Shown: positions 34,511 through 44,871 of the stretch, one piece after another
Layout of the letters: each line of letters opens with the position of its first letter
Numbering within the stretch: the stretch's first letter is position 1
DNA from: an uncultured Bulleidia sp.
GTDB lineage: Bacteria > Bacillota_I > Bacilli_A > Erysipelotrichales > Erysipelotrichaceae
Assembly: GCA_934754415.1 (NCBI GenBank)
Contig: CAKVIS010000005.1
Coordinates: 1 to 64,000, forward strand
DNA length: 64,000 bases
Direction of reading: 5' to 3'
Program-made: the position numbers and the translations under genes
Notes under the pieces: model-generated
Databases searched by the model: none
Told to the model about the DNA's origin: nothing
The model's input: the letters and a program-made list of their open reading frames with translations, nothing else

Positions 34511-34861
34511 ATGAATCTTAGTTTAGTTGACAAGATTACTCAGAACCAGTTACGTTCTGACATTCCAGCTTTCAAAGTTGGTGACACTGTAAAGGTTGAC
34601 GTTCGTATCCGTGAAGGTCAGAAGACAAGAATCCAGGCATACGAAGGTGTTGTAGTTGACAAGTCCAATGGTGGAATTGGTGCTACATTCACAGTACGTA
34701 AGATTTCCAGTGGTATTGGAGTTCAGAGAACATTCCCTGTTAACTCTCCAATCATCGACAAGATTACAGTCGTTCGTCATGGTAAGGTAAGAAGAGCTAA
34801 GCTGACATACCTCAAGGGACTGTCTGCTAAGAACGCTCGTATCAAAGAAGATCGTCGTTAA
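34511..34861 (+). CDS. rplS: 50S ribosomal protein L19, 116 aa
   Basis: Large-subunit protein at the 30S interface. [16 protein letters not shown] and the C-terminal [19 protein letters not shown] are typical. ATATGGAGG precedes the ATG. A 114-base untranslated region precedes it and includes a small hairpin (GCGTAAAACGC, 34429-34439); Bacillus has an L19 leader in this place, but I could not match it here. It ends at a terminator, so lepB is uncoupled. Confidence 0.97.
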   Translation: MNLSLVDKITQNQLRSDIPAFKVGDTVKVDVRIREGQKTRIQAYEGVVVDKSNGGIGATFTVRKISSGIGVQRTFPVNSPIIDKITVVRHGKVRRAKLTYLKGLSAKNARIKEDRR

Positions 34862-34867
34862 TCAAAG

Positions 34868-34905
34868 AAAGGGTATCGTCTGTGGTGGCGATATTCTTTT
34901 TTTAT
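34868..34905 (+). terminator. Terminator after rplS
   Basis: AAAGGGTATCG pairs with CGATATTCTTT (two G-T pairs) with a 10-nt loop and T7. Confidence 0.8.
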
Positions 34906-34916
34906 ACTTTTTGCGG

Positions 34917-34922
34917 TAAAAT
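34917..34922 (+). promoter_or_regulatory. -10 box seven bases before the lepB ATG
   Basis: TAAAAT at 34917-34922; the seven bases to ATG 34930 are AAAAAAC. There is no ribosome binding site. Confidence 0.55.
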
Positions 34923-34929
34923 AAAAAAC

Positions 34930-35502
34930 ATGAGAGATAAAGAAACAGAAAAAAACTCTATTTGGACAGAGTTTATAGAATTTATAAGAGATATTGTCAT
35001 TTCCTTTGTAGTCATATTTGTTGTGTTTCATTTCCTTGTAAGACCCGTACAGGTAAAAGGAAGCAGTATGTTTCCAACTTTGAAAGATGGAGATTTTGCT
35101 TTTTCCAATGTGCTTGGAAAATCCATTGGTAATATCAAAAGATTTGATATAGTCATTATTCATATCCCCGAAAAAAATGAATACATTGTGAAAAGGGTTA
35201 TAGGACTTCCAGGAGAAACGGTAGAATACAGGCAGGATCAGTTATATATTGACGGAGAAGCTGTACAGGAACCTTTCTTTGATGAAGAATACAGGCAGGA
35301 CTATATACAGGAATACGGAAACAGTTTTACTTCTGATATAGCTTCCATTACTTTAGGGGAAGATGAGTATTATTGTCTTGGAGATAATCGTCCTAATTCC
35401 AGTGATTCAAGGGTGTATGGACCGTTTCACAAAGATAAAATATCTTCTAAAGGATTATTTGTCCTGTTTCCATTTTCTGAAGCAGGCATTAAGACATGGT
35501 AA
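34930..35502 (+). CDS. lepB: Signal peptidase I, 190 aa
   Basis: Membrane serine protease that removes signal peptides. One N-terminal membrane helix (about 22-37) is followed by the catalytic Ser46 in GSSMFPTL and Lys88 in YIVKRVIGLPGE, and GDNRPNSSDSRVYG. Single-helix type as in most Firmicutes. The start at 34930 gives the expected short N-terminus; a longer frame from 34882 has no ribosome binding site either. The gene begins just after the rplS terminator, and leaderless translation is likely. Confidence 0.96.
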   Translation: MRDKETEKNSIWTEFIEFIRDIVISFVVIFVVFHFLVRPVQVKGSSMFPTLKDGDFAFSNVLGKSIGNIKRFDIVIIHIPEKNEYIVKRVIGLPGETVEYRQDQLYIDGEAVQEPFFDEEYRQDYIQEYGNSFTSDIASITLGEDEYYCLGDNRPNSSDSRVYGPFHKDKISSKGLFVLFPFSEAGIKTW

Positions 35503-35514
35503 TAAGGAGTTTGC

Positions 35515-36399
35515 ATGAGCGATAACAACAAACAGACAAATATTAACTGGTATCCGGGGCATATGGAAAAGGCACGCAGGCAGATGCTTGAAAGACTGCA
35601 GGCTGTAGATATGATCGTTGAAATACGTGATGCACGTATACCTATGGCAAGTGCTAATCCTATTCTGCAGGAAATGGCGCCAAATAAACCAAGACTCATT
35701 GTTTTATCCAAACTGGATATTGCAGATAAAGAAGCCTGCAGACAATGGGAAACCTATTTTAAAACAAATAATCAAAGAGCTATCTGTCTGGATATTTCTC
35801 ATGATAATCAGGCAGGTAGAAAAGTGGTGCGCATCTGTAATGAGCTGATGAAGCCATGGCAGGAAAAACAGAAAGCCAAAGGCATTCGCCCACGTGCCAC
35901 AAGAGCGATGATTGCAGGTATTCCTAACTGTGGGAAAAGTACACTGATTAATAAAATCTGCGGTAAAAACACTGTAAAGGCTGCAGATAAACCTGGGGTA
36001 ACAAAGAGTCTGACATGGATTCATGCAGATCCTATATTGGATGTGTTGGATACGCCTGGTGTATTATGGCCTAAGTTTACCGATCAGAAAACTGGTTCTT
36101 TGCTTGCGGCATGCGGTTCTATCAATGAAAATATTCTTGATCTGAAATTTATTGCGATGGATACTATCCGTTCCATTCAGGAATACTACCCTGGAGTTCT
36201 TGAAAATGAATTTGATGTGCAGGATGTGAATCCGAATGGTATGTTGAAAGCCATTGCTTTTAAGAGGAATCTATTAGGCAATGATGGAAAACTGGACACT
36301 AAAAGAGCCGCAATTGTTTTTCTGCACGAATTCAGAAAAGCCAGATATGGTGGTATGACACTGGAAAGGCCGGTATATGAAGAAAGTCTGTCCGAATGA
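35515..36399 (+). CDS. rbgA: Ribosome biogenesis GTPase YlqF/RbgA, 294 aa
   Basis: Circularly permuted GTPase needed for late 50S assembly. The order is G4 (LSKLD), then G1 GIPNCGKST, then G3 DTPGVLWP, as expected for the permuted family, with N-terminal NWYPGHMEKA. AAGGAG precedes the ATG. It overlaps rnhB by 23 bases. Confidence 0.97.
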   Translation: MSDNNKQTNINWYPGHMEKARRQMLERLQAVDMIVEIRDARIPMASANPILQEMAPNKPRLIVLSKLDIADKEACRQWETYFKTNNQRAICLDISHDNQAGRKVVRICNELMKPWQEKQKAKGIRPRATRAMIAGIPNCGKSTLINKICGKNTVKAADKPGVTKSLTWIHADPILDVLDTPGVLWPKFTDQKTGSLLAACGSINENILDLKFIAMDTIRSIQEYYPGVLENEFDVQDVNPNGMLKAIAFKRNLLGNDGKLDTKRAAIVFLHEFRKARYGGMTLERPVYEESLSE

Positions 36400-36994
36400 A
36401 TATGAACATCTATACTGGAAGGAAAATAAGTTAATCTGCGGTATAGATGAAGCAGGAAGAGGACCTCTTGCAGGTCCGCTATCTGTTGCGGCGGTTGTGT
36501 TTCCTGCAGGATATGAAAATCCGGATATATATGATTCCAAAGCTTTGAGTGAAAAGAAAAGAGATGCTTTGTTTCAGACGATTCAGGAAGATGCTTTATG
36601 GTTTTCTATCTGGGAGGTCAGTGAAAAAGATATTGATACTTACAATATCTACAGAGCAGATCAACGTGCCATGACACAGCTTGCCATAGACAGTAAGGCT
36701 CCTGTGATATTAACAGATGCCATGCCTTTACCGTCTGTTGAAGACCGTGAGGTAATTGATCTGGTAAAGGGGGATCAGAAAAGTATCAGTATTGCAGCAG
36801 CAAGTATTTTAGCCAAGGTGACAAGGGACCGCATCATGCTGGAATATGATAAACAGTATCCTGAATATGGGTTTGCAAAGAATAAAGGATATCCTACCAG
36901 GCAACACCTGGAAGCTATTGAAAAGTATGGCATCACACCTATACACAGAAGAAGCTTTGGTCCTGTATCACACCATCAGCTGTCTTTATTTTAA
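36377..36994 (+). CDS. rnhB: Ribonuclease HII, 205 aa
   Basis: Cuts RNA in RNA-DNA hybrids and at single ribonucleotides. Acidic metal ligands occur in GIDEAGRGPLAGP and DAMPLPS, and a late YDKQYPEYGFAKNKGY segment is typical. The gene overlaps the end of rbgA in another frame, an order that is conserved in Firmicutes. Confidence 0.96.
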   Translation: MKKVCPNEYEHLYWKENKLICGIDEAGRGPLAGPLSVAAVVFPAGYENPDIYDSKALSEKKRDALFQTIQEDALWFSIWEVSEKDIDTYNIYRADQRAMTQLAIDSKAPVILTDAMPLPSVEDREVIDLVKGDQKSISIAAASILAKVTRDRIMLEYDKQYPEYGFAKNKGYPTRQHLEAIEKYGITPIHRRSFGPVSHHQLSLF

Positions 36995-37025
36995 AAATAT
37001 GCATATTAAGGTGTCACAGATAAAG

Positions 37026-37055
37026 AAAATGGATTGAGGTTATCAACCCATTTTT
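37026..37055 (+). terminator. Terminator between convergent rnhB and fthC
   Basis: AAAATGG/CCATTTT with an inner TTGA/TCAA, followed by T-run; the fthC stop at 37054 lies at its edge. Confidence 0.75.
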
Positions 37056-37617
37056 ATTTTTGTAAGCATCTGTTGGATGTACATGTATACATGGTGGTTT
37101 CAGTTATTATCATGTGTAAAGGGATATCATGCTTTTCACAGTCTATAGTATTCACTTTCTGACAATTATATGCCAGTCCGATTGTCTTTTTACAGTCTTT
37201 TAAGATGGAGTCATAATAGCCCTTGCCATACCCACACCTGTTGCCAGATGGATCAAAAGCACTTAGAGGTACAAGCATGAGATCTATGTCCTGTATAGTT
37301 GCTGTTTCTTTTGTGATAGGTTCCTTAATATGATAACTTCCTTCTTTTAAATCCTGAAAACTTTGAATTTCGAAAAACTGCAGAGTATTGCCTGTCACTT
37401 TAGGGGCACAGACATGTTTGCTGTGCTGAAAACACCACTCCAGAATATTTTGTGTTTCTACTTCGTAACCTGTTTGTATATAACAGCCTATATGTTCTGC
37501 GTTAGTAAGAAAGGGCAGTAGCTGCAGAAAGATGGCATGGGATTTATCTTTTCTATCCTTTGCACTGAGTGCTTTTCTTTTTTGTAAGCCGTATTTTCTT
37601 GCGTTTTCTTTATTCAT
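37054..37617 (-). CDS. fthC: 5-formyltetrahydrofolate cyclo-ligase, 187 aa
   Basis: Converts 5-formyl-THF to 5,10-methenyl-THF with ATP. Diagnostic C-terminal region VPLSAFDPSGNRCGYGKGYYD and early basic RKYGLQKRKAL. Start at 37617 (MNKENARKYG) fits the family; upstream in-frame ATGs would add a hydrophobic leader not found in homologues. A TATTCT box ends six bases before this ATG and TTTACA lies 17 bp further, so the mRNA is probably leaderless. Confidence 0.93.
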   Translation of the reverse strand: MNKENARKYGLQKRKALSAKDRKDKSHAIFLQLLPFLTNAEHIGCYIQTGYEVETQNILEWCFQHSKHVCAPKVTGNTLQFFEIQSFQDLKEGSYHIKEPITKETATIQDIDLMLVPLSAFDPSGNRCGYGKGYYDSILKDCKKTIGLAYNCQKVNTIDCEKHDIPLHMIITETTMYTCTSNRCLQK

Positions 37618-37623
37618 AAAAAT

Positions 37624-37652
37624 AGAATACATATTTTTCAATTCAGTGTAAA
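37624..37652 (-). promoter_or_regulatory. fthC promoter giving a leaderless mRNA
   Basis: Minus strand: TTTACA (37652-37647), 17-bp spacer, TATTCT (37629-37624), six bases, ATG at 37617. This is the clearest -35/-10 pair of the leaderless set. Confidence 0.75.
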
Positions 37653-37698
37653 TAAATGTGCTGTTTTTACAAATATATATAGTGAGGAGGAAATCAAA

Positions 37699-38421
37699 AT
37701 GCGAACATATCTTGCACAATTGTCTTATGCCTATGAGGGTAACTGGAATAAGATATATAAAGCTTTACAGGTCAGGGAAACAGTTCCTTATCAACATATA
37801 CAGGAAAAGTATATTACGGTACTGGATAAAGAATATCCATCAAGTCTGAAGGATCTGAAAGACCCGCCTTTTGTAGTTTTTTATAAAGGAGATATCTCGT
37901 TGCTGGCATTACCTAAAGTAACAATAGTTGGTTCGAGAAATGTCTGTGATTATGGAAAAAAGACTACACAAAGGATTACGAATGCCTTGAAAAAGAGGTA
38001 TGTTATTACATCGGGACTTGCAAAAGGAGTAGATGCCATAGCACATGAATCCGCATTAAATGGAGGGAAAACTATTGCAGTTGTCGGTCATGGGTTGTAT
38101 TATCAATATCCGTATTGTAACAGGCATTTATACAGTGCTATAGAAGCGGGAGGTCTTATCTTAAGTGAATTTCCTTTTTATACACCTGTAAGAAAACAAA
38201 ATTTTCCTGTCAGAAATCGCATTTTAGCAGCACTTGGAGAAAGGCTGTTTGTGACACAGGCGGCATTAAGAAGCGGAACTATGCTCACAGTCAATTACGC
38301 TCTGGAAATGGACAGAGAGATTTACAGTATACCTTATCCTTTTGATACTACAGATGGGCAAGGTTGTAATCGATTGATTGACGAAGGGGCACAAATACTA
38401 TATGATTTCAATCAGCTTTAA
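37699..38421 (+). CDS. dprA: DNA-processing protein DprA, short form, 240 aa
   Basis: Loads RecA on incoming single-stranded DNA in transformation. The Rossmann-like core is complete (VGSRNVCDYGK; SGLAKGVDAIAHESAL; VVGHGL; SEFPFYTPVRKQNFPVRNRI; SGTMLTVNYALE). The protein is shorter than the usual ~290-370 aa: the N-terminal region is trimmed and the C-terminal winged helix is missing. A good GAGGAGG precedes the ATG. It leads the topA-trmFO-xerC cluster. Confidence 0.93.
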   Translation: MRTYLAQLSYAYEGNWNKIYKALQVRETVPYQHIQEKYITVLDKEYPSSLKDLKDPPFVVFYKGDISLLALPKVTIVGSRNVCDYGKKTTQRITNALKKRYVITSGLAKGVDAIAHESALNGGKTIAVVGHGLYYQYPYCNRHLYSAIEAGGLILSEFPFYTPVRKQNFPVRNRILAALGERLFVTQAALRSGTMLTVNYALEMDREIYSIPYPFDTTDGQGCNRLIDEGAQILYDFNQL

Positions 38422-38449
38422 ACATAGATAGAAGAAAAGTGAGGTTTGC

Positions 38450-40552
38450 ATGAAAAACTTAGTCATAGTAGAGTCACCATCAAAATCTAAAACAATTCAG
38501 AAATACCTTGGAAAAGATTTTAAAGTTGTTTCCAGTAAAGGCCATATTCGCGATCTTGCGATTAAAGGAAAGGGTGGACTGGGAGTAGATATTGAAAACA
38601 ATTTTGAACCGGTTTATGAAATTTCAAAAGACAAACAGGATGTAGTCAAAGAATTGCAGGAAGATGCAAAAAAAGCAGATAAAGTATATCTTGCGACCGA
38701 CCCTGATAGAGAGGGAGAAGCTATTTCCTGGCATTTATCTCAGGTGCTGGGTTTGCAGGAAGAAGATGTTGACAGAGTCGCTTTCCATGAAATTACACAG
38801 AAAGCTATTCAGGAGGCTTTTAAAGCTCCAAGAAAAGTAGATTTGGATCTTGTACATTCTCAGGAAACACGTCGTATTCTGGACAGAATCATCGGTTTTA
38901 AGCTGAGTATGCTGTTAAAAAACAAAATCAAGTCAAAGTCTGCAGGAAGAGTGCAGAGTGTTGCCTTAAAACTGATTGTAGAAAGAGAAAAACAGATTAA
39001 TGCATTTATTCCGGTAGAATACTGGACGCTGGATGCAGATTTTGAAAAAGAAGATATTCCTTTCCATGCAAGCTTATCCAAAATTCATGGTAAAAAAGCA
39101 GAACTGCATAATGAAGAAGAAGCTCTTGAAGCCTATAATGCCGTACAGGGTCCGTTTACTGTATCCGCTGTAAAGACAACGGAAAGATCCAGAAAACAGC
39201 CTTTACCATTTATTACGAGTACCTTACAGCAGGAAGCAAGTACCAAACTTGGCTTTGCTGCTAAACGAACCATGTCCATTGCTCAAAGACTGTATGAAGG
39301 TGTGGATATTGGAAATGGTCAGGAAGGTCTGATTACCTATATGCGTACCGACAGTACAAGACTTTCCAATGATTTTATCTATGCTGCAAGAGACAGGATC
39401 GAACAGGAATATGGTAAAGAATATCTTGGGTACTACCATGCTAAGAATGATGCCAATGCCCAGGATGCACATGAAGCAATCAGACCTACAAGCATTGCCA
39501 ATACACCGGAAAAAATCAAAGATCATTTAACCAACGAACAGTATCGTCTGTATAAGATGATTTATTGCAGAGCTCTTGCTTCGTTGATGGCTCCTGCTAA
39601 ATTTAACAGTGTTGCGGTTACTCTGTCTCAAAACGGATATGATTTTACAGCCAATGGTTCTACATTAACTTTTGATGGATATCTGAAAGTGTATAAGGCA
39701 TATGATACATCCAAAGACGTTGTATTACCTGTATTGAATGAGAGTGAGCAACTGGTTGCCACCTTACTTGAAAAGAATCAGCATTTTACAGAACCACCTG
39801 CACGCTATACAGAAGCTAAATTGATTAAAGATCTTGAAGAAGAAGGTATCGGAAGACCAAGTACGTATGCCATGATCATTGAAACCATTCAGATGAGAGG
39901 ATATGTAACTTTGGAAAGAGCCAGCGAAAAGAGCCGCACTAAAGTTTTCAAACCTACAGAACAGGGCATTCTGACAACTGAAAAACTGGATGAGTTTTTC
40001 TCTGAAATCATCAATGTAAAATATACGGCTCAGATGGAAACCAACCTGGATGAAATTGCTGAAGGTAAGGAATCAGAATTGAAAACTCTGACAGATTTCT
40101 GGAATACCTTTGAACCGCTTTTGAATAAAGCTTATGAAGGTATGGAAAAAATTCAGCCTGAAAAGACTGGAGAAATCTGTCCGGATTGTGGTGGAGAACT
40201 GGTAATTCGTCAGGGAAGATATGGAAAGTTTATTTCCTGTTCTAATTTCCCGACATGCAAATACTCCAGACCTCTTGAAACAAAGGAAAAAGAAAAGCCG
40301 GAACCAATTGGAAAGGCATGTCCTGAATGTGGTGCTGAGCTGATTAAGAGAAAGTCACGTTATGGCACTTACTTTGTGGGATGCAGTAATTATCCAAAGT
40401 GTAATTACATGGAGAATCTGCAGGGAGAAAGAATTGTTCCAAAAGCCAAAAAAACAGCCGAAAAGAAAACGACTGCAAAGAAGGCAACAACAAGGAAAAC
40501 TACAACTAAAACAACAAAGACAACAACACGAAAAAGGACAAAGAAATCATGA
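38450..40552 (+). CDS. topA: DNA topoisomerase I, 700 aa
   Basis: Type IA enzyme that relaxes negative supercoils. Toprim domain at the N-terminus ([28 protein letters not shown]), catalytic tyrosine in [10 protein letters not shown] (about residue 300), then two four-cysteine zinc ribbons (CPDCGGEL ... [17 protein letters not shown] ... CSNYPKCNY) and a Lys/Thr-rich tail of about 35 residues probably for DNA binding. It overlaps trmFO by four bases. Confidence 0.98.
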   Translation: MKNLVIVESPSKSKTIQKYLGKDFKVVSSKGHIRDLAIKGKGGLGVDIENNFEPVYEISKDKQDVVKELQEDAKKADKVYLATDPDREGEAISWHLSQVLGLQEEDVDRVAFHEITQKAIQEAFKAPRKVDLDLVHSQETRRILDRIIGFKLSMLLKNKIKSKSAGRVQSVALKLIVEREKQINAFIPVEYWTLDADFEKEDIPFHASLSKIHGKKAELHNEEEALEAYNAVQGPFTVSAVKTTERSRKQPLPFITSTLQQEASTKLGFAAKRTMSIAQRLYEGVDIGNGQEGLITYMRTDSTRLSNDFIYAARDRIEQEYGKEYLGYYHAKNDANAQDAHEAIRPTSIANTPEKIKDHLTNEQYRLYKMIYCRALASLMAPAKFNSVAVTLSQNGYDFTANGSTLTFDGYLKVYKAYDTSKDVVLPVLNESEQLVATLLEKNQHFTEPPARYTEAKLIKDLEEEGIGRPSTYAMIIETIQMRGYVTLERASEKSRTKVFKPTEQGILTTEKLDEFFSEIINVKYTAQMETNLDEIAEGKESELKTLTDFWNTFEPLLNKAYEGMEKIQPEKTGEICPDCGGELVIRQGRYGKFISCSNFPTCKYSRPLETKEKEKPEPIGKACPECGAELIKRKSRYGTYFVGCSNYPKCNYMENLQGERIVPKAKKTAEKKTTAKKATTRKTTTKTTKTTTRKRTKKS

Positions 40553-41844
40553 GTAAAGCGATAGTTATTGGTGCAGGTCTTGCCGGATGTGAAGCGGCAT
40601 ACCAGCTGAGTAAAAGGGGTATACAGGTGGATCTGTATGAAATGAAACCTGTAAAGTATTCAGATGCACATCATAATGAAAATTTTGCGGAACTGGTATG
40701 TTCCAATTCTTTGAGAAGTGATGCTCTTACAAATGCTGTAGGTGTTTTAAAGCATGAGATGAGAATGATAGGTTCTCTGATTATGGAAGCAGCAGATGCA
40801 ACAAGTGTACCTGCAGGAAGTGCCCTTGCAGTAGACAGAAACAAATTTGCTGAATATGTAACCAGAAAGATTGAGCAGGATCCGAATATTACAGTCATTC
40901 ATGAAGAAGTGGATAGAATTCCTGAAGGACCATGTGTGATTGCAACGGGCCCTTTATCCTCTGAAAAAATGATTGAGGCGATGTCTGGTATTATTCATGA
41001 AGAATATTGTTATTTTTATGATGCCGCTGCGCCAATTGTTACAAAGGAATCCATAGACTTTTCAAAAGCATATAAAAAATCCAGATATGATAAAGGAAGT
41101 GCAGATTACATTAACTGTCCTATGAGTCAGGAGGAGTTCTTTGCATTTTATCAGGCGGTGATTACTGCTGAAACCGCTAAACTCCATGAGTTTGAAAAAG
41201 AAGTATACTTTGAAGGTTGTATGCCTTTTGAAGTGATGGCTAAAAGAGGTAAGGATACATTGTTATTTGGTCCTATGAAACCTGTAGGACTGGAAAAAGA
41301 CGGTGTGCGTCCTTATGCCGTAGTGCAGCTTCGACAGGATAATGCAGAAGCTTCTTTGTACAACATTGTAGGTTTTCAGACGCATCTGACATGGCCTGAA
41401 CAAAAACGTATTATTCATATGATACCGGGTCTTGAAAATGCTGAGATTGTCAGATACGGTGTCATGCACAGAAATACCTATATCAATTCTCCGATTTACC
41501 TGAAAGAAAGTTATCAGTTCAAGGACAGAGACACTCTTTTCTTTGCAGGACAGATGACTGGAGTAGAAGGGTATATTGAAAGCAGTGCCAGTGGAATGCT
41601 TGCAGGTATCAATCTTGCACATGTTATGCATAATGAAAAAGTATGCATACCTGGTCCTTTGACAATGCTGGGTGCGATGAGCCATTACATCACTCATGCA
41701 GACAGTAAACATTTCCAGCCTATGAATGCCAATTTCGGCATTATGCATCTGGAAGGAACATTTAAGAAAAAAGATCGCAAGAATGCCTATGCACCACAAT
41801 CTGAAAGAATTATCCAAGAACTGATGGATTCTCATGAACTTTGA
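40549..41844 (+). CDS. trmFO: FADH2/folate-dependent tRNA (uracil-54-C5)-methyltransferase, 431 aa
   Basis: Makes m5U54 in the T loop using methylene-THF. FAD-binding [13 protein letters not shown] at the N-terminus, then [27 protein letters not shown] and AMSHYIT. Standard length. It overlaps topA (4 bases) and xerC (11 bases), so the four genes are one operon. Confidence 0.97.
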   Translation: MSKAIVIGAGLAGCEAAYQLSKRGIQVDLYEMKPVKYSDAHHNENFAELVCSNSLRSDALTNAVGVLKHEMRMIGSLIMEAADATSVPAGSALAVDRNKFAEYVTRKIEQDPNITVIHEEVDRIPEGPCVIATGPLSSEKMIEAMSGIIHEEYCYFYDAAAPIVTKESIDFSKAYKKSRYDKGSADYINCPMSQEEFFAFYQAVITAETAKLHEFEKEVYFEGCMPFEVMAKRGKDTLLFGPMKPVGLEKDGVRPYAVVQLRQDNAEASLYNIVGFQTHLTWPEQKRIIHMIPGLENAEIVRYGVMHRNTYINSPIYLKESYQFKDRDTLFFAGQMTGVEGYIESSASGMLAGINLAHVMHNEKVCIPGPLTMLGAMSHYITHADSKHFQPMNANFGIMHLEGTFKKKDRKNAYAPQSERIIQELMDSHEL

Positions 41845-42760
41845 TGTGGTTCTGGAAAGATTTCTGCAGTATGTGAAAAGAAACGGTACCGGATCCATTG
41901 ATACGCAGAATGCTTATTGCAGAGATATACAACGTTTTCTTAGTTATCTGGAAGAACGTAAAGTATTTTCTCTAGAAAAGGTGGATAAATCATTGATTTC
42001 AGACTATATCCTTGCCCTGAGAAGCGGAGAAATTGGAGGACAGGCATTATCCAATGCTTCTTTTTCCAGAAATCTTTCTGCATTAAAATCTTTTTACAAA
42101 TACTGTAATCAGTATGAAGGGATAAAAAACAATCCGGTAAAACCATTTAAATCGGTTAAAAATCCAAGACATCTTCCGGAGTATCTGACATTTGATCAGG
42201 TAGAAGCTATGCTGAATACCTTTGATCTCAGCAATCCAACAGAAGTAAGAAACAGATGTATCATAGAAACGATGTATGCCTGTGGATTACGTGTATCAGA
42301 ATCTGCAGGTTTACGAGTACAGGATGTAGATACGGAAAACTCAGTTTTAAAAGTACTTGGTAAAGAAAATAAAGAAAGAATGGTTCCATTTTATCCTCGT
42401 TGCTGTCAGCTTCTTGAAGTCTATCTGCAACAGGTCCGACCATATTTGTTACAAGATACAAAAGACAACGGGCTTGTCTTTCTGAATCAGAAAGGAAAAG
42501 GCATTTCTGAAAGAGCCATTCAGATGATTGTGGATAAGGCGGCAGTAAATGCAGGGTTGTATATGCATGTTCACCCGCATATGTTACGACATTCTTTTGC
42601 GACACATTTACTGGATAATGGTGCAGGACTGAGAGATGTACAGGAACTCCTGGGACATGCCAATCTGTCTACAACACAGATATATACACATGTCACTCAG
42701 GACCGTTTAAGAAAAGTGGTGGAAAGTGCACATCCACATGCGAAAAAACACGATAAATAA
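41834..42760 (+). CDS. xerC: Tyrosine recombinase XerC, 308 aa
   Basis: Chromosome-dimer resolution recombinase acting with XerD at dif. N-terminal SAM-like core-binding domain, then the catalytic domain with Arg in CGLRVSES, Lys in [11 protein letters not shown], His-x-x-Arg in [10 protein letters not shown], His in LGHANLS and Tyr in IYTHVT, all present. Position after trmFO matches the Bacillus codV/xerC site; the hslVU-codY genes that follow there are absent. Confidence 0.93.
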   Translation: MNFDVVLERFLQYVKRNGTGSIDTQNAYCRDIQRFLSYLEERKVFSLEKVDKSLISDYILALRSGEIGGQALSNASFSRNLSALKSFYKYCNQYEGIKNNPVKPFKSVKNPRHLPEYLTFDQVEAMLNTFDLSNPTEVRNRCIIETMYACGLRVSESAGLRVQDVDTENSVLKVLGKENKERMVPFYPRCCQLLEVYLQQVRPYLLQDTKDNGLVFLNQKGKGISERAIQMIVDKAAVNAGLYMHVHPHMLRHSFATHLLDNGAGLRDVQELLGHANLSTTQIYTHVTQDRLRKVVESAHPHAKKHDK

Positions 42761-42763
42761 ATG

Positions 42764-42820
42764 AAAAAGTGCTTTCTTCTATAGCAAGACTATGCTATTA
42801 TTACGTCGGCACTTTTTTTA
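42764..42820 (+). terminator. Terminator after xerC
   Basis: AAAAAGTGC pairs with GCACTTTTT around a second inner hairpin (ATAGCA/TGCTAT), then T-run. Confidence 0.75.
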
Positions 42821-42935
42821 TTGTGGAAAAAGTGTACGTCTCACACAGTGGATTCACTGTCCCGTGCATATACAGATATGTTGATGGTGTTGGAAACTGT
42901 GGCGGATAACAACGGAAAGCGAGGTATATAAAATT
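42821..42935 (+). other. Untranslated leader before rpsB
   Basis: The 115 bases hold a small perfect hairpin (ACAGTG-GATT-CACTGT, 42845-42860) and GC-richer patches. rpsB leaders bind S2 in other Firmicutes, so autoregulation is possible; I could not confirm the consensus. Confidence 0.35.
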
Positions 42936-43886
42936 ATGACTGTTGTTTCAATGAGAAAGATGCTTGAAAATGGCGTTCATTTCGGTCATCAGACACGTAA
43001 ATGGAACCCAAAAATGAAGCAGTACATTTACACTGCTAAGAACAATGTGTACATCATTGACTTGGCAAAAACACAAGCTCAGTTAGATAAAGCTTATGAT
43101 GCATTAAAGAAGATTACTGAAGACGGTGGAAAGGTATTATTTGTTGGTACTAAGAAACAGGCTCAGGCAATCGTTCTTGAAGAAGCTATTCGTTCCGGAA
43201 GTTTCTATGTAAACCAGAGATGGTTAGGTGGAACATTAACAAACTTCAGAACTATTCAGAAGTCCATCAAAAAGTTAGTAGATATTGAAGAAATGGAAGC
43301 TAACGAAACTATCACACGTTACACTAAGAAGGAACAGGCTTTATTATTAAAGCAGAAAGATAAATTAGAAAACTTCTTAGGTGGTATCAAAGAAATGAAG
43401 AAGTTACCAGATGCTTTATTCATCGTTGACCCACTGGAAGAGCACAATGCTGTTGCTGAAGCACGTAAGTTAGGTATCCCTGTATTTGCATTAATCGATA
43501 CAAATGCTGATCCTACATTAGTAGATTACCCAATTCCATCTAATGATGATGCAGTTCGTTCCATCAAGTTAATGGTTTCTGTTGTTGCTGATGCAATCGT
43601 AGAAGCTAAGGGTGGTGTATTAGAAGTTGCTCACCAGGAAGATGAAACAGTAGAAGACATCACAATGAAAGATGTTATCATCAACGTTGAAGCTCAGGCT
43701 GCTGAATACGAACGTAAGAAGAGACAGAGATTCGAAGAACGTCGTGCTCAGATGGCTCAGCAGAGAGGCAACGGTAAATACAATGGAGAACGCAGAGTTT
43801 TCCGTAGAGACAACCGTAATACAAAGGCTGAAGGAGAAAATGCTGAAACAACAGCAGCTCCAGCAGAAGCTAAGGAGGCTAAGTAA
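42936..43886 (+). CDS. rpsB: 30S ribosomal protein S2, 316 aa, with extended tail
   Basis: S2 binds S1/h26 on the small subunit. The body to about residue 245 is typical ([39 protein letters not shown]). The rest is an added Glu/Arg/Gln-rich tail of about 70 residues ([17 protein letters not shown] and an Ala-rich end) not found in Bacillus S2 and probably disordered. AGCGAGGT precedes the ATG. Confidence 0.97.
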   Translation: MTVVSMRKMLENGVHFGHQTRKWNPKMKQYIYTAKNNVYIIDLAKTQAQLDKAYDALKKITEDGGKVLFVGTKKQAQAIVLEEAIRSGSFYVNQRWLGGTLTNFRTIQKSIKKLVDIEEMEANETITRYTKKEQALLLKQKDKLENFLGGIKEMKKLPDALFIVDPLEEHNAVAEARKLGIPVFALIDTNADPTLVDYPIPSNDDAVRSIKLMVSVVADAIVEAKGGVLEVAHQEDETVEDITMKDVIINVEAQAAEYERKKRQRFEERRAQMAQQRGNGKYNGERRVFRRDNRNTKAEGENAETTAAPAEAKEAK

Positions 43887-43889
43887 GTC

Positions 43890-44783
43890 ATGGCTACAGT
43901 TACAGCTGCAATGATCAAAGCACTTCGTGAAGAAACAGGTGCTGGTATGTTAGACTGCAAAAAGGCGCTGGTTGAATGTGAAGGAGATCAGGCTAAGGCA
44001 GTTGACTGGTTACGTAAAAAGGGGATTGCAAACGCTGCTAAGAAGGAAGGCAGAGTTGCTGCTGAAGGTTTAAGCAGAATCTTAGTTGATGGCAACAAGG
44101 CTGTTATTATCGAAGTTAACTCCGAAACAGACTTCGTTTCCAAGAATGACAAATTCTTAGCTTTATTAGACACAACATTAAATACATTAGTTAAGTCCGA
44201 TGCTAAGACTGTTGAAGAAGCTTTAGCTTTAACAACAGAAGATGGCACATTAAACGATACATTCGTTAATGCTGTTGCTATCATCGGTGAAAAGATTACA
44301 TTAAGAAGGTTTGCAATCGTTGAAAAGACTGATGATGAAGAATTCGGTGCTTATATGCATCAGGGTGGAAGAATCTCCGCTTTAACAGTTGTAAAGGGTT
44401 CTCATGATGCTCAGCTTGCTAAGAATATGTCCATGCAGGTTGCTTCCATGAATCCAACATATGTTTCCAGAGATGAAATGCCACAGGAAGTCATCGCTCA
44501 TGAACGTCAGATTCTCATGGATCAGTTAGCTTCTGATGAAAAACTTGCTAACAAGCCTGAAAAGGTTAAGGCTGGTATCGTTGAAGGACGTCTTTCCAAA
44601 GAACTTCAGGATATGTGCCTGGTTGATCAGATTTTCTTCCTGGATCAGGATAAGAAAGTTGGTCAGTACTTAAAAGAAAACAATGCTGAAGTTGTTTCCT
44701 TCGTTAAGTACACAGTTGGTGAAGGTATCGAAAAGAAACAGGATGACTTTGCTGCTGAAGTAGCTGCAATGGCTCAGAAATAA
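43890..44783 (+). CDS. tsf: Elongation factor Ts, 297 aa
   Basis: Guanine-nucleotide exchange factor for EF-Tu. UBA-like N-terminus (LREETGAGMLDCKKAL), the NSETDFVSKND signature and the dimerisation region follow. Starts three bases after rpsB; ends in a strong terminator. Confidence 0.98.
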   Translation: MATVTAAMIKALREETGAGMLDCKKALVECEGDQAKAVDWLRKKGIANAAKKEGRVAAEGLSRILVDGNKAVIIEVNSETDFVSKNDKFLALLDTTLNTLVKSDAKTVEEALALTTEDGTLNDTFVNAVAIIGEKITLRRFAIVEKTDDEEFGAYMHQGGRISALTVVKGSHDAQLAKNMSMQVASMNPTYVSRDEMPQEVIAHERQILMDQLASDEKLANKPEKVKAGIVEGRLSKELQDMCLVDQIFFLDQDKKVGQYLKENNAEVVSFVKYTVGEGIEKKQDDFAAEVAAMAQK

Positions 44784-44795
44784 GTAATCGCTTAG

Positions 44796-44828
44796 AAAAT
44801 CCCAGGGTATTAAACTCTGGGATTTTTT
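44796..44828 (+). terminator. Terminator after tsf
   Basis: AAAATCCCAG/CTGGGATTTT stem, 11-nt loop and T6. Confidence 0.85.
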
Positions 44829-44840
44829 CGTATTTAAAAA

Positions 44841-44866
44841 GCAGAAGAATTTTTACATTCTTCTGC
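44841..44866 (-). terminator. Terminator of the ppx/gppA-like gene
   Basis: GCAGAAGAAT/ATTCTTCTGC perfect 10-bp stem, 6-nt loop, then TTTTT on the minus strand. Confidence 0.85.
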
Positions 44867-44871
44867 ATGTT

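Noticed and set aside
41263..41898. 211-codon antisense frame in trmFO
   Set aside because: Overlaps a conserved gene fully and has no upstream signal.
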